From positions 1 through 58,413 of the forward strand of contig JAEOUM010000222.1 of assembly GCA_016839275.1 (NCBI GenBank): a stretch of DNA of 58,413 bases, in the 5' to 3' direction. Below the pieces are notes generated by a model that saw only the letters and a program-made list of their open reading frames with translations, had not been told where the DNA came from and searched no databases. Of the stretch, positions 8,692 through 17,525 are shown one piece after another (position 1 is the first letter of the stretch; each line of letters starts with the position of its first letter). The stretch is from Candidatus Thorarchaeota archaeon. GTDB lineage: Archaea > Asgardarchaeota > Thorarchaeia > Thorarchaeales > Thorarchaeaceae. Position numbers and translations under genes: made by a program.

Positions 8692-9753
8692 ATGTCGTCC
8701 GAAAGGTACTACCTTAGCGTTCCGGTTCGTGATGGAGAGAAAAGTAGGATGGTACTTTCCAATCTTGGATTACTTGATGGTGAGTACAAAATCATCTCAG
8801 AAGATGGTATGCTCTTTCTACCTACAATAACTGAGGTTTCACTCAATCAAATTCAGCTTTACATCACTGATGTTTCTCTTACGACTGGGAAACGATACTT
8901 CGAGGACACAGTCAAAGGACCACGTACGTTGACTGAAGCATTGGAGGGCAAGCTGACGTCTAGTGAATTAGCACTCCTTCCAAGAGCCTATGATCTAGTA
9001 GGCGACATTGCTGTTTTGGAGATTCCTGAGGAAATCGCGCAATACTCTATACTAATCGGTGAAACCTTTCATGATATCCACAGGAATTTCAAGACCGTTC
9101 TTGCAAAGAGCGGCGCTGTTTCGGGCACTACCCGTACTCGAGAATATCGCCTTCTCTCCGGAGAGAATCGTACAAAGACCATTCATACTGAGTACGGATG
9201 CCGCCTAGCTGTCGATATTGAGAAAGCATACTTCAGTCCACGGCTTCTCGAGGAACATAACCGAATTGCGCAACTTGTGGAAACTGGCGAAACTGTCGTG
9301 GACATGTTCTGCGGAGTTGGCCCCTTTGCAATCCATATAGCACGACAGAAACAGGCGTATGTGATTGCTATAGACATCAACCCCTTGGCAATCGAGCTAC
9401 TTCGAGAAAGTCTATCCCTCAATAAGCTCGTCGGATCAATACTTCCAGTTGTTGCTAATGCCCACAACTATGTAAAGAATAATAAACTGGAAGTGGACCG
9501 AGTCATCATGAATCACCCCTCAGGTGCGTACGAGTTTGTCCCTGACGCATGTAGTATTTTGAAGTCTGGAGGCACTCTTCACTACTATGATTTCATTGGA
9601 GGTGATACACCAGAGAGCACCCTGACTGAGAAGATTAGAGAATTAATCGAACAAACTGGTCGTTCGGTGAAGCAGGTTTCTACAATCAGAAGAGTAAGAG
9701 ATAGTGCTCCTTATGAATATCAAATGGTTGCAGACATAATTATTGGTCAATAA
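8692..9753 (+). CDS. trm5: tRNA (guanine37-N1)-methyltransferase Trm5
   Basis: Class I SAM-dependent methyltransferase making m1G at position 37 of tRNA, the first step of wyosine synthesis on tRNA-Phe and a frameshift guard on other tRNAs. The order of elements matches Trm5: PRAYDLVGDIAVLEIPEE (about 97-114), YFSPRLLEEHNRIAQLV, the SAM loop DMFCGVGPF (204-212), an acidic IDINPLAI strand, and NHPSGA (274-279) in place of the usual NLP-x2-A. Length (353) is normal. Its end overlaps the convergent DUF371 gene by 14 bases. The wyosine enzyme Taw1 lies 2.5 kb downstream. Confidence 0.9.
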   Translation: MSSERYYLSVPVRDGEKSRMVLSNLGLLDGEYKIISEDGMLFLPTITEVSLNQIQLYITDVSLTTGKRYFEDTVKGPRTLTEALEGKLTSSELALLPRAYDLVGDIAVLEIPEEIAQYSILIGETFHDIHRNFKTVLAKSGAVSGTTRTREYRLLSGENRTKTIHTEYGCRLAVDIEKAYFSPRLLEEHNRIAQLVETGETVVDMFCGVGPFAIHIARQKQAYVIAIDINPLAIELLRESLSLNKLVGSILPVVANAHNYVKNNKLEVDRVIMNHPSGAYEFVPDACSILKSGGTLHYYDFIGGDTPESTLTEKIRELIEQTGRSVKQVSTIRRVRDSAPYEYQMVADIIIGQ

Positions 9754-10165
9754 AATGCAATTCACAATTTATCACAGCTCTGCTGTCTTTGAGATTATTG
9801 ACGAATTCTTCACTTAAATCAGAGGCTGCCTTATCAGCATGTACCATGAGTGTTCTCCCACATTGATATGAACTCGTTCTAGCGACCATACTCACAGAAT
9901 CAGAATATGTCAAGCCCGGACCTCCAGTACCGGTAACCTGCTCAATAATACCATTTACTTCCATCACAAGCACTATCTTGGTGGTTTCTAAAACTGCAAG
10001 TTTCTTTATTGCAGAATCGAGATCCGCAAGTGTTTGTGTTGCTTGAATACCGATGATGCATGTACCTTCGCGCGTGAGAAAATTCTCCGATGTAATTTCT
10101 ACTGTAGACTTGTGCTTCCCAACTACATTCTCATGTCCAAAGGCTCTGAATGTTACATAATACAT
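9740..10165 (-). CDS. DUF371 domain protein
   Basis: A 141-residue protein covering a complete DUF371 domain, an archaeal family of unknown function. The N-terminal FRAFGHENVVGKHKSTVEIT and the segment LTREGTCIIGIQA (about 31-43) are the family hallmarks. No membrane segment or catalytic motif is obvious. It is convergent with trm5 (14-base overlap) and divergent from pcm (about 60 bases between starts, presumably holding both promoters). I can add nothing on its function. Confidence 0.82.
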   Translation of the reverse strand: MYYVTFRAFGHENVVGKHKSTVEITSENFLTREGTCIIGIQATQTLADLDSAIKKLAVLETTKIVLVMEVNGIIEQVTGTGGPGLTYSDSVSMVARTSSYQCGRTLMVHADKAASDLSEEFVNNLKDSRAVINCELHFIDQ

Positions 10166-10224
10166 GGTTTAGGACTCTCTCTCAATGCTTTTATGAATGC
10201 ATATCATTTCTTTCTGTGATTTGT

Positions 10225-10914
10225 ATGTCTAGGGACAAGTACAAGAATGCAGTGGATGATTTGATACGTCGTCTACAAAACAGCGGATACCTCTCAACAC
10301 AGGAGATGGAACGTGCAGTACGGACTGTACCGAGAGAGGAGTTTGTACATCCATCAAATAGACAATATGCCTATCGTGATACACCCCTTTCAATTGGCCT
10401 TGGTCAGACTATCTCCGCTCCTCATATGTGCGTAATAATGTGTGAAGGATTGAAGCTCAAACCTGGTCACAAAGTATTGGAGGTTGGAGCAGGATCTGGT
10501 TATCATGCTGCATTATGTGCTGAGATGATTGCACCTGCAGATTCACCAACGCCAGGGCATGTATATACTATTGAGATAGTCAAGGGACTTATTGAATTTG
10601 CAAGGAGCAATCTAGAACGCACAGGGTACTCCGACAGAGTTACGCTCATTCATGGTGATGGTGGCTTAGGTCTTCCTGAGTATGCACCCTTTGATCGAAT
10701 TCTTGTTGCGGCAGCTGCTCCAACGGTACCTGAACCTCTTGTAGACCAGCTCGCACCAGGTGGTGTAATGCTCATACCTATCGGTGGCCGAGGTCTTTTC
10801 CAAGAATTGTTGATGATTGAGAAGGATGAAGACGGCAATATATCTCATCGTAATTGGGGTGGCGTCGCGTTTGTTCCATTGACTGGGAAATATGGTTCTG
10901 GAGGTATGAAATAG
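10225..10914 (+). CDS. pcm: Protein-L-isoaspartate O-methyltransferase
   Basis: SAM-dependent repair enzyme that methylates isoaspartyl residues in damaged proteins. It has the family signature GQTISAPHM (about 60-68), the SAM-binding VLEVGAGSGYHAA (84-96), and the acidic end of the next strand in YTIEIV. The frame extends upstream to 10150, but the preceding 25 residues are not family-like; ATG 10225 gives the normal start MSRDKYKN and a normal length of 229. The gene stands alone, divergent from the DUF371 gene. Confidence 0.9.
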   Translation: MSRDKYKNAVDDLIRRLQNSGYLSTQEMERAVRTVPREEFVHPSNRQYAYRDTPLSIGLGQTISAPHMCVIMCEGLKLKPGHKVLEVGAGSGYHAALCAEMIAPADSPTPGHVYTIEIVKGLIEFARSNLERTGYSDRVTLIHGDGGLGLPEYAPFDRILVAAAAPTVPEPLVDQLAPGGVMLIPIGGRGLFQELLMIEKDEDGNISHRNWGGVAFVPLTGKYGSGGMK

Positions 10915-10949
10915 TACCAATCTACCAGCTGGACTACTTCATCAAATCA

Positions 10950-11630
10950 CTATGTGACCATATGAAGAGGTATGACAGTCAATGTTACTTTTGAGTTATC
11001 CTCCATATTCAATGTCTTTCTGATATCAACCGGCGCTACGACTTCAAGGATATCTTCGCTATGATGGGTTCTTTGAGCCATCACTACTGCTGCCTCAATC
11101 TCGTTGTTCACCTTCACGCGATAGCAAATAACGTCACCAAAGGTACGACCCTTGTGACGAAAACCACTGACTACAAGTGGCGGAGTGTTCTTCATTCTAC
11201 CTATGGCTCGTCGAGAGTCATCATCAATCACTTTTACGTTCAATGTGCCCAGGTGCGGCTTAAACCCAAGTGCCTCTCTAAGTTTCGAGGCATATACATC
11301 CACATAGTACGCGCCTTCACCCAATCCGGTGACGAGACGTCCTTCTATGATAATATCATCCGGTATCGGAGTGAATGCCGCCTCTAGGTTTGAAAAGACA
11401 CGAAGAAGTTCATCTCTTCCGGAGCTGGTTATCTGAAGAAGCATGCCATCTGCTGTATGTATCCTGAGGAGATACCCCTCTTCTACACAAAGCGCAATAC
11501 GTCTTGAAGCAGTCTGCTGGCTGACGTTCATTAATTCTCCAAGTTCACTTGTTGTAAGAACAGCCTTGTTGTGAATTGCACCCTTATTTGCGAGTGAGTA
11601 CAAAGTAAACCATATGTCAGGTGTTATCAT
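10950..11630 (-). CDS. ribK: CTP-dependent riboflavin kinase with N-terminal HTH domain
   Basis: Archaeal RibK converts riboflavin to FMN using CTP. Residues about 1-80 form a MarR/winged-helix domain (TTSELGELMNVSQQTASRRI is a clear helix-turn-helix), and 95-220 are the DUF120 kinase domain with GLGEGAYYVDVY (102-113), FKPHLGTLNVKV and VAPVDIRKTL. This fusion is known in several archaea and suggests that the protein also regulates flavin genes, which is inference here. It is followed on the same strand, upstream, by the translin gene. Confidence 0.9.
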   Translation of the reverse strand: MITPDIWFTLYSLANKGAIHNKAVLTTSELGELMNVSQQTASRRIALCVEEGYLLRIHTADGMLLQITSSGRDELLRVFSNLEAAFTPIPDDIIIEGRLVTGLGEGAYYVDVYASKLREALGFKPHLGTLNVKVIDDDSRRAIGRMKNTPPLVVSGFRHKGRTFGDVICYRVKVNNEIEAAVVMAQRTHHSEDILEVVAPVDIRKTLNMEDNSKVTLTVIPLHMVT

Positions 11631-11657
11631 TATTATCCCTCTTGGTGAGCAATCCTC

Positions 11658-12293
11658 TTATTGACCATTCTTCATTCGCTTTTCAAAATCCGATAGCTCC
11701 TTGACAAGCCTACTCTGCCCGACTGCTCTTGTCAGATCGCCTCGTGTACGTTCTACTAAGGATCTCCCCACATCACACTTTCTCCTGAGGTCTGGAATTA
11801 ACGCATTTGGGTAATCAAAGGTCTGGAGTCCGTCTAGAATCTCATCCATGAAACCCAGAAGGTTCTCAGCTCTGAGAACATTATCTTGTCGTAAGGAGTC
11901 TAGTGCAGCTCTCCTTAGTTCCCCAATGACATCTGCCAAGCCTGTAAGGTATGGCCTTGACGGTATCTTGTATTCGTGATTAGATGTGATTTTTCCTTGT
12001 TCTACAATTGATAGGAGATTAGCAGCTTCTGCTAATTCCTGATAAGCTACATCCAGAGACCTTGATTTCATCATAAAATCACTTCCAGACATTTCGCGTT
12101 CAGTGCGTTCTATGATTTCATACACCTCCGAAATCAGCTTGCGCGCATCTTTGTATGATCCTTTGTGAGTTTTTTTAATAGATTCACTGCATTTTCTTAC
12201 AGCTTCTCTGCTGAATGGAAGAATTTTCTCTCGGACCTTATCATCAGCATCAATCTCATCTCTCAAGTCCTGAAGGATAACTGAAAACTCCAT
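11658..12293 (-). CDS. Translin family protein
   Basis: An all-helical 211-residue protein of the archaeal translin family (COG2178). Translins are ring-forming single-stranded nucleic-acid binders, and the TRAX partner is a ribonuclease. The segment KDARKLISEVYEIIERTERE, the YQELAEAANLL helix, and the PYLTGLADVIGELRRAALDS helix with the conserved glycine are typical. It sits 27 bases from ribK and 12 bases from taw1 on the same strand, so it is probably in one operon with tRNA-modification and flavin genes. Whether it has nuclease activity cannot be said from the sequence. Confidence 0.8.
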   Translation of the reverse strand: MEFSVILQDLRDEIDADDKVREKILPFSREAVRKCSESIKKTHKGSYKDARKLISEVYEIIERTEREMSGSDFMMKSRSLDVAYQELAEAANLLSIVEQGKITSNHEYKIPSRPYLTGLADVIGELRRAALDSLRQDNVLRAENLLGFMDEILDGLQTFDYPNALIPDLRRKCDVGRSLVERTRGDLTRAVGQSRLVKELSDFEKRMKNGQ

Positions 12294-12305
12294 ATCTGTT
12301 CACTC

Positions 12306-13277
12306 TCAATTTACCTGTAGCTTCTTTATGTGTTTATTTTGGGACAGAAGTACAACTCTACTCTCTGTCTGTTCGTCAGCAAGATAGTACCCTGTCAAGT
12401 CCGCTAGCTTCTTGGAGAAAGCTCGTATCTCTCTGTGCGATGGGGCATTGGCACTTCCAAGACGACCTCTTGATGAACCAAGGAACATATACCCTTTGAC
12501 CTCCACAAAGTCTGGCTCGCCTCTCATAATCAGCTCCGAATATGCTCGTGGATTGTTCATATTCTCACCTGCAACCATAGTCAACCTGTTCACAGTTCGG
12601 CAGCTCAGAGACTGTAGCGTATCTTGGCTCTCAAGGATGCCTTTCCATCCATTCATAATCCCCGGTCTGCAAAGCTTCTTGTATGTATCTTCATTCGGGG
12701 CTGCTATCGTCACATAGAGCTGGGTTGGCTCTGACATCTCACGAATGACTCCAGGCTGTGTGCCATTAGTCACCAGGAATGAGGTCATTTTCCTGTTATG
12801 GATTTCATCAATCAAATCACTGATGAGTGGATGAAGCGTTGGTTCACCAGCAAGAGAGATAGCTACATGTTTTGGCTCTCTTGCTTCTAGATACTTTGCC
12901 ATGGTTACATTTGCTCCTGCATCTGGATTGTAACCTCCTAGAGACCGTAGATTTGCCATGAGAACCGCATCCATCAATTCTTCAACTGGGACAACGTCTT
13001 CCACTGAAACATTTACTTGATCCCATGAAACTCCTATATCGCCTGGTGTTATTCGCCAACAGAACAGGCAACTCTGTGTGCACTTGTCTACAACTGGAGT
13101 CATTTGAACACAGCGATGTGATGCTATACCATAGAATTTCTCTTTGTAGCAGACATCACCATGCAGAAGGGACTTTTTTTGCCATTGACATGCCTTGTAT
13201 GCCCCTCTCTTACCAAGTAGGTGATACCCCTGCTTTTTGAGCTTCGTTTCAAGCTCTTTAGGCATGTTGTTACTCAA
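12306..13277 (-). CDS. taw1: 4-demethylwyosine synthase Taw1 (TYW1)
   Basis: Radical SAM enzyme that condenses m1G37 of tRNA-Phe with pyruvate-derived carbons to make 4-demethylwyosine. The SAM cluster is C66-x3-C70-x2-C73 (DKCTQSCLFCWR). Three further cysteines, C30, C43 and C56, have the 13-residue spacing that binds the second 4Fe-4S cluster in archaeal TYW1. SLAGEPTLHP and the later VKGYMFLGSSRGRL are family motifs. The bacterial flavodoxin fusion is absent, as in archaea. It works after Trm5, encoded nearby. Translin follows 12 bases downstream. Confidence 0.92.
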   Translation of the reverse strand: MSNNMPKELETKLKKQGYHLLGKRGAYKACQWQKKSLLHGDVCYKEKFYGIASHRCVQMTPVVDKCTQSCLFCWRITPGDIGVSWDQVNVSVEDVVPVEELMDAVLMANLRSLGGYNPDAGANVTMAKYLEAREPKHVAISLAGEPTLHPLISDLIDEIHNRKMTSFLVTNGTQPGVIREMSEPTQLYVTIAAPNEDTYKKLCRPGIMNGWKGILESQDTLQSLSCRTVNRLTMVAGENMNNPRAYSELIMRGEPDFVEVKGYMFLGSSRGRLGSANAPSHREIRAFSKKLADLTGYYLADEQTESRVVLLSQNKHIKKLQVN

Positions 13278-13317
13278 TGTGACTCGAAGGTTGTTTTGCC
13301 ATATGTCTTATCAGCGT

Positions 13318-14604
13318 TTAGCAAGGTCCATCTTTCTTCTTTGATTTCTTGTTTTGCGTCCAAAGGAATTCAGCTAACCTCTCCTGTGCGCTCCATGAAC
13401 CTGTCATCTCTTTTCGTCTAGAAAGTTCCCCCAACCGACGTCTACTCTCTGAGTCCAATTCTCCCGGAGGCATTTCCTCATAGACACTTCCGGGCAATGG
13501 CATGAAGACATGTCCATGGGTCTTTGCGCCCATCTCGACTAGTGTATAGCAGAGCTCGATACTATCACGAAGTTCTTTCTTGGTTTCTCCAGGAAGTCCA
13601 AATATCATATCAACGTGTGGTGTAAAATCCGAGTCAAGTGCTATTCTGACAGCTCTCATACCTTGTTCTACAGTATGATGACGATTTGCAAGGGATAACA
13701 CTCTGTCACTACTTGATTGTAATCCGATTTGCACCGATGTATTTGCTACGTAGCTTCTTAACATCTCTAGGATTGGTTGAGTCACAAACTCTGGCCTAAC
13801 TTCTGAGGGGAACGAACCGAAAAACATCTCATCAAGACCTTCTACTTTGGTACTCTCGCGTAAAAGAGACTCCAATTTCTCTGGTTCTGCCCTCATACCT
13901 TTTCCACCGTATGAAAGTGCATTTGGAGAGAGAAACCACGCCCGAGTGAATCCGCTTTTCTCTACAGCTGCGGTAAGCCACTTGATAACCGATGCGACAG
14001 ATCTGTGTCTCACTTTACAACCGGTTAGAAATGGTGTACAACAAAACTTACACTTGAAAGGGCATCCTCTAGTGATCTCTATAGGTCCCACGATATTCAT
14101 TCCTATGGCGAAAGGAGGATATTTGTCTAGATCAACAATAGGAATCTCTTGAGGCCGCGGCCAGATTTCAGAGGATCTTCCCACAACTCCCTGTATTTTT
14201 AGTGGGTCTTTTCCAGAAAGGAGCGCATCAACTAGTTCAGGGAATGTATTTTCCCCCTCTCCAATTACAGCATAATCAAAACCACTCAGAAACAGGTCTT
14301 TCGGCCTGGCGCTTGCATGAGGCCCCCCGCCAACGATGGTGACTTGCTTTCCAAACTTCTCTCTTATTCGTCTGACCTCTTCGAAAATCCTCTCCGTCTG
14401 AGTACTCATCACCGAATGAGCAATTATTGTTTGTCCTTTTTCGACACTCTTCCGAATATCATCATTCGTTAGATTAGTGGGCGCTCTGATTTCTAGGTCT
14501 AGAAGTCGGGGGTCTGTCTCTATAGCCCCAAGAAGGGCGGCTACGCTATACCGGGACGAGGAATGTGTACTAAAGAAAAGAGAGTTAGAACACAATTGAT
14601 GCAC
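13318..14604 (-). CDS. B12-binding domain / radical SAM protein, MJ1487-like family
   Basis: A 428-residue protein with an N-terminal cobalamin-binding-type Rossmann domain (about 20-130, including IVGGGPHASARP and GFDYAVIGEGE) and a radical SAM core with C181-x3-C185-x2-C188 (RGCPFKCKFC). It then has the IGLQSSSDRVL and MIFGLPGETKKE segments usual for B12-dependent radical SAM proteins. It resembles an archaeal family named after MJ1487, of unknown substrate. The canonical D-x-H-x2-G base-off motif is not obvious. It is upstream of taw1 on the same strand with a 40-base gap. Confidence 0.75.
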   Translation of the reverse strand: MHQLCSNSLFFSTHSSSRYSVAALLGAIETDPRLLDLEIRAPTNLTNDDIRKSVEKGQTIIAHSVMSTQTERIFEEVRRIREKFGKQVTIVGGGPHASARPKDLFLSGFDYAVIGEGENTFPELVDALLSGKDPLKIQGVVGRSSEIWPRPQEIPIVDLDKYPPFAIGMNIVGPIEITRGCPFKCKFCCTPFLTGCKVRHRSVASVIKWLTAAVEKSGFTRAWFLSPNALSYGGKGMRAEPEKLESLLRESTKVEGLDEMFFGSFPSEVRPEFVTQPILEMLRSYVANTSVQIGLQSSSDRVLSLANRHHTVEQGMRAVRIALDSDFTPHVDMIFGLPGETKKELRDSIELCYTLVEMGAKTHGHVFMPLPGSVYEEMPPGELDSESRRRLGELSRRKEMTGSWSAQERLAEFLWTQNKKSKKKDGPC

Positions 14605-14609
14605 ACGCT

Positions 14610-15200
14610 TCAGCTGACTACGTGTTCTGCGACACCGGCTTTAGTCACACTCATGACTCTGATGTCGCCTCCAGACTGAATGTCTCGTGCAATACCAGCT
14701 TTGACAGCCTTTATCGCTATCTCTTCAGCCTCTTTGACTGTGATTTCGGGTTTGTAATAATTTTCAAGAACACCATAAGCTGTTCTGTCCCCAGTACCCG
14801 TAGCAGTGATGTCTTCTGGGATGAGGGAACCACCCATATCCAATGAGTACATCTGTGGACCCGTTGAGTCTATACCAATAACAACCGTCTGAACATACAG
14901 AGGTGTCATTCTAATAGAATAGAGTGTGTTTGCAAGCATCTTAGCCAGTGCTTTTACGGTGATGGGCTTTTTCTGGTTTAGTTCGTACAGCTTAATCTGG
15001 GCCTGCAGTCTATTCACAAGCATCTGATAGTCTGATACTAATCCAGCAGAGGCCAATACAATTGTATCTGTGAGTTTGAATGCTTTGATTCCCTTCTCGC
15101 TGAGAACAAGAGTTCCCCAGCTAATCAGCGAATCAGTAGCGACTACAACACCATCAGTGCATTTAATTCCAACAACAGTGGCACCAGTAGGAAATGACAT
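14610..15200 (-). CDS. Proteasome beta-type subunit lacking the catalytic Thr1
   Basis: A 20S proteasome beta-subunit of 196 residues from ATG 15200, which has GGAGG ten bases upstream. The open frame to 15494 is long but its extra 98 residues are unlike the family. The short prosegment MSFPTG is followed by ATVVGIKCTDGVVVATD, aligning with the usual G|TTTVGI...GVVLATD. The residue in the catalytic Thr1 position is therefore Ala. Asp17 and Lys33 equivalents are present, as are the later TGTGDRTAYGVLE and RDIQSGG. It may be an inactive structural beta subunit paired with an active one elsewhere. It is divergent from nog1. Confidence 0.85.
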   Translation of the reverse strand: MSFPTGATVVGIKCTDGVVVATDSLISWGTLVLSEKGIKAFKLTDTIVLASAGLVSDYQMLVNRLQAQIKLYELNQKKPITVKALAKMLANTLYSIRMTPLYVQTVVIGIDSTGPQMYSLDMGGSLIPEDITATGTGDRTAYGVLENYYKPEITVKEAEEIAIKAVKAGIARDIQSGGDIRVMSVTKAGVAEHVVS

Positions 15201-15251
15201 AGTTAATGCGCCTCCAAGTGGGAGTCCGTCTAACTTGGTCACGTCCACTCG

Positions 15252-15259
15252 TTTTAAAA
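15252..15259 (-). promoter_or_regulatory. TATA-box candidate for the proteasome beta gene
   Basis: TTTTAAAA about 52 bases upstream of the preferred ATG, a plausible archaeal TATA box giving a leader of roughly 25 bases. It lies inside the artificially extended frame, which supports the shorter start. Confidence 0.35.
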
Positions 15260-15303
15260 CGTTTGCGAACTGTCCGTAATTATAGATTCTGGAGTGACTT
15301 GAG

Positions 15304-16359
15304 TTGCGCCGATTAAATCCCTTTGCCAGTATTCCCACAATCATGACTGCAGAGGAGATTATCGAGTTCGCGCATAACAGATCCACGCGGATTAGCATGA
15401 AGAGTTCACTCCGCATGAAGCGAGAAGACCGATCTAGGATTCGTGAGATTACAAGACTACAAGAGTTCTCCAAACAAGTGAAGGCTAAGCTCACTCAGGT
15501 AGTTGAGGAGTTCCCCTCTATCGATAGACTCAATCCATTCTATCTCGAACTCACTGGTATTCTTGTAGGAGTAGACAAACTCAAACAATCACTAGGCGCA
15601 GTTCACAATTGCATTCCTCCCATAGATGAGATTACAGATAAGCACATCATGGCTCTGAAACTGTCTACTGATTTTCGCCAAATGAAGAAGACTCGAAGTG
15701 CTGCGAAGGGTAGAATCTCATCCATACTACGGGCAACAGCGCCCAATCTAGATTTCATTATCGAGGCAAAGAAAGTCCTCTCAAAGTTACCTGGAATTGC
15801 ACCTAACATTCCTTCAATTGTATGTGCAGGATTTCCTAATGTCGGAAAATCAACACTTGTAAAGATGGTTTCTACAGCAGAGCCTGAAATTGCATACTAT
15901 CCCTTCACTACAAGGAAGTTAATCATCGGTCATCTCAAAGTTGGGAATCAGAATGTCCAGATTGTAGATACACCTGGAATTCTAGATAGACCCATGAGTG
16001 AACGAAATGATATAGAACTCCAGGCTGTTGCAGCCTTGAAATATTTGGCAAATGTAATAATTTTCATGATTGACCCCTCCGAGGCATGTGGGTGGACATT
16101 TGATCAGCAGTTGAATCTACTCACTGAAGTACAACGGATGTTTCCACTGAACCCTCTCTTCATTGCACTCAATAAAATCGATATTACCCCCGACAGTCAA
16201 CTTGAGATTGCAAGAGCTCGGCTCCCGAATGCATACGAGATTATAGCTGTCAACCGGATAGGTGTAGACCAGCTTCTACAGGATGCGATAAAAGAGGTTG
16301 ACCTAAAACCAATGCAAGAGTCTATCGATGACTATCTTAAGACTCTCTCAGGAGAGTAA
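15304..16359 (+). CDS. nog1: Nog1-type GTPase
   Basis: OBG-class GTPase of 351 residues, expected in large ribosomal subunit assembly. The Nog1 N-terminal helical bundle (about 1-160, starting RLNPFASIPTIMTAEEI) precedes a G domain with G1 GFPNVGKS (176-183), a switch with the TT of YPFTTRKLI, DTPG (about 223) and NKID (about 289). It stops after the G domain as archaeal Nog1 does; eukaryotic Nog1 is about 300 residues longer. TTG 15304 is chosen because the NPF-x-x-IPT segment is conserved and GGAG lies upstream. Its end overlaps convergent rtcA by 12 bases. Confidence 0.88.
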   Translation: MRRLNPFASIPTIMTAEEIIEFAHNRSTRISMKSSLRMKREDRSRIREITRLQEFSKQVKAKLTQVVEEFPSIDRLNPFYLELTGILVGVDKLKQSLGAVHNCIPPIDEITDKHIMALKLSTDFRQMKKTRSAAKGRISSILRATAPNLDFIIEAKKVLSKLPGIAPNIPSIVCAGFPNVGKSTLVKMVSTAEPEIAYYPFTTRKLIIGHLKVGNQNVQIVDTPGILDRPMSERNDIELQAVAALKYLANVIIFMIDPSEACGWTFDQQLNLLTEVQRMFPLNPLFIALNKIDITPDSQLEIARARLPNAYEIIAVNRIGVDQLLQDAIKEVDLKPMQESIDDYLKTLSGE

Positions 16360-17409
16360 TCCCTGTCCAAATACCCTTACAACTCCGGATTCTCCAATAT
16401 CACCCTCGATTTCTATTCTTGTCCCAAGAATCTTCTTGATAGTCCAAATATTTGTTATCAAATGTGAGGTGATTTTTGTCACCCCAATCTCACTCATTCC
16501 GTCTGCAACTGCCAAATATGGTACTAGCATGTCACAAAGATGAGAGTCTATAGCTTTTCCAGTCGAGATTTCATCGACAAGTTGTAATGCAGCTTTTGTG
16601 CCCACTAATTCTGCGCGCTCTCTTTTTTCGCCTAGTCTATCTGTTCCTAACACAGAGCTGTTTTCAGATATTGCCCAAAGCACTATACCACTCCCGGGGC
16701 TAAGATGAGGGTCATTACTCTTGGGATATGACTCTGTATGAATTGCTGCTTTGATTCCGAGTTTATCATGAAGTACTTCTATTGCTAATGATGCCTGTCG
16801 TGTTGCTACATGTTCAGGCAGACGCACACAATGGGATATTCCCGAAATTTCTCTCACTTCACCGAAATCAACTGATTTGATACTATTCAGATGTTGAACA
16901 GGTATCACTCGACAAAGCACCTCTCCACCGCCTCGTGGATAGTGACCTCGTCTGATCTGTTGAATCTCTATCGATGGACCGAGTTTTGATAACACACGTG
17001 CAAATACTTCTCTCAGGTAATCGATAGGAGGGCTCCAGTTCACATCAGTGCCTCCCCGTAACTTGAACGTGATAGGATTTGGTGCAAGCGTTGCAGGAAG
17101 TAGTGCAGCCTGAAGAAGAAGGGAGATTGAACCAGCTGTACCTACATCCAGTGTAAATTCGCCCCCGTACCTTTCTTGGGGCTGAAATATGACCTCGGTA
17201 CTTCCTATCCTCAGACCATCCACTTTGGCATTCACAAGTCTTGCTGTTAACTCAACGCCACCAAGATGCTGTTTCTTGAGGCCTGGTTGCGGGCGATTGG
17301 CGCGAATGTTTGCTACCCTTACTGGTTTTAATGTGAGGGCAGACAATGAAACAGAAGTGCGCAGAATTTGTCCTCCGCCTTCTCCATAGGAGCCATCAAT
17401 CTCGATCAT
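16348..17409 (-). CDS. rtcA: RNA 3'-terminal phosphate cyclase
   Basis: Uses ATP to convert RNA 3'-phosphates to 2',3'-cyclic phosphates. It starts with MIEIDGSYGEGGGQILRTS, the RtcA signature, followed by NIRANRPQPGLKKQHL and GGEVLCRV. The presumed adenylated histidine is His290 in SHLCDMLVPYL. Length 353 matches the family. It is convergent with nog1 and divergent from nadM. It is a plausible partner of the intron-splicing and ligation machinery in an organism whose tRNAs carry many introns, but RtcB was not seen in this window. Confidence 0.92.
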   Translation of the reverse strand: MIEIDGSYGEGGGQILRTSVSLSALTLKPVRVANIRANRPQPGLKKQHLGGVELTARLVNAKVDGLRIGSTEVIFQPQERYGGEFTLDVGTAGSISLLLQAALLPATLAPNPITFKLRGGTDVNWSPPIDYLREVFARVLSKLGPSIEIQQIRRGHYPRGGGEVLCRVIPVQHLNSIKSVDFGEVREISGISHCVRLPEHVATRQASLAIEVLHDKLGIKAAIHTESYPKSNDPHLSPGSGIVLWAISENSSVLGTDRLGEKRERAELVGTKAALQLVDEISTGKAIDSHLCDMLVPYLAVADGMSEIGVTKITSHLITNIWTIKKILGTRIEIEGDIGESGVVRVFGQGLLS

Positions 17410-17525
17410 TCACGCTACCTATCTTTTACACTTGTTCTCTTGTTAAGAACTTCCCCGTTTCTTGATTCTGTGTCAGATTGCTAATCCTTATTTGATTGAC
17501 AGACTCACTAAAAGGGCTGGTTACA

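Noticed and set aside
15201-15494. N-terminal extension of the proteasome beta frame
   Set aside because: Sequence is unlike any beta prosegment; ATG 15200 has a good GGAGG and a TATA-like element lies within the extension.
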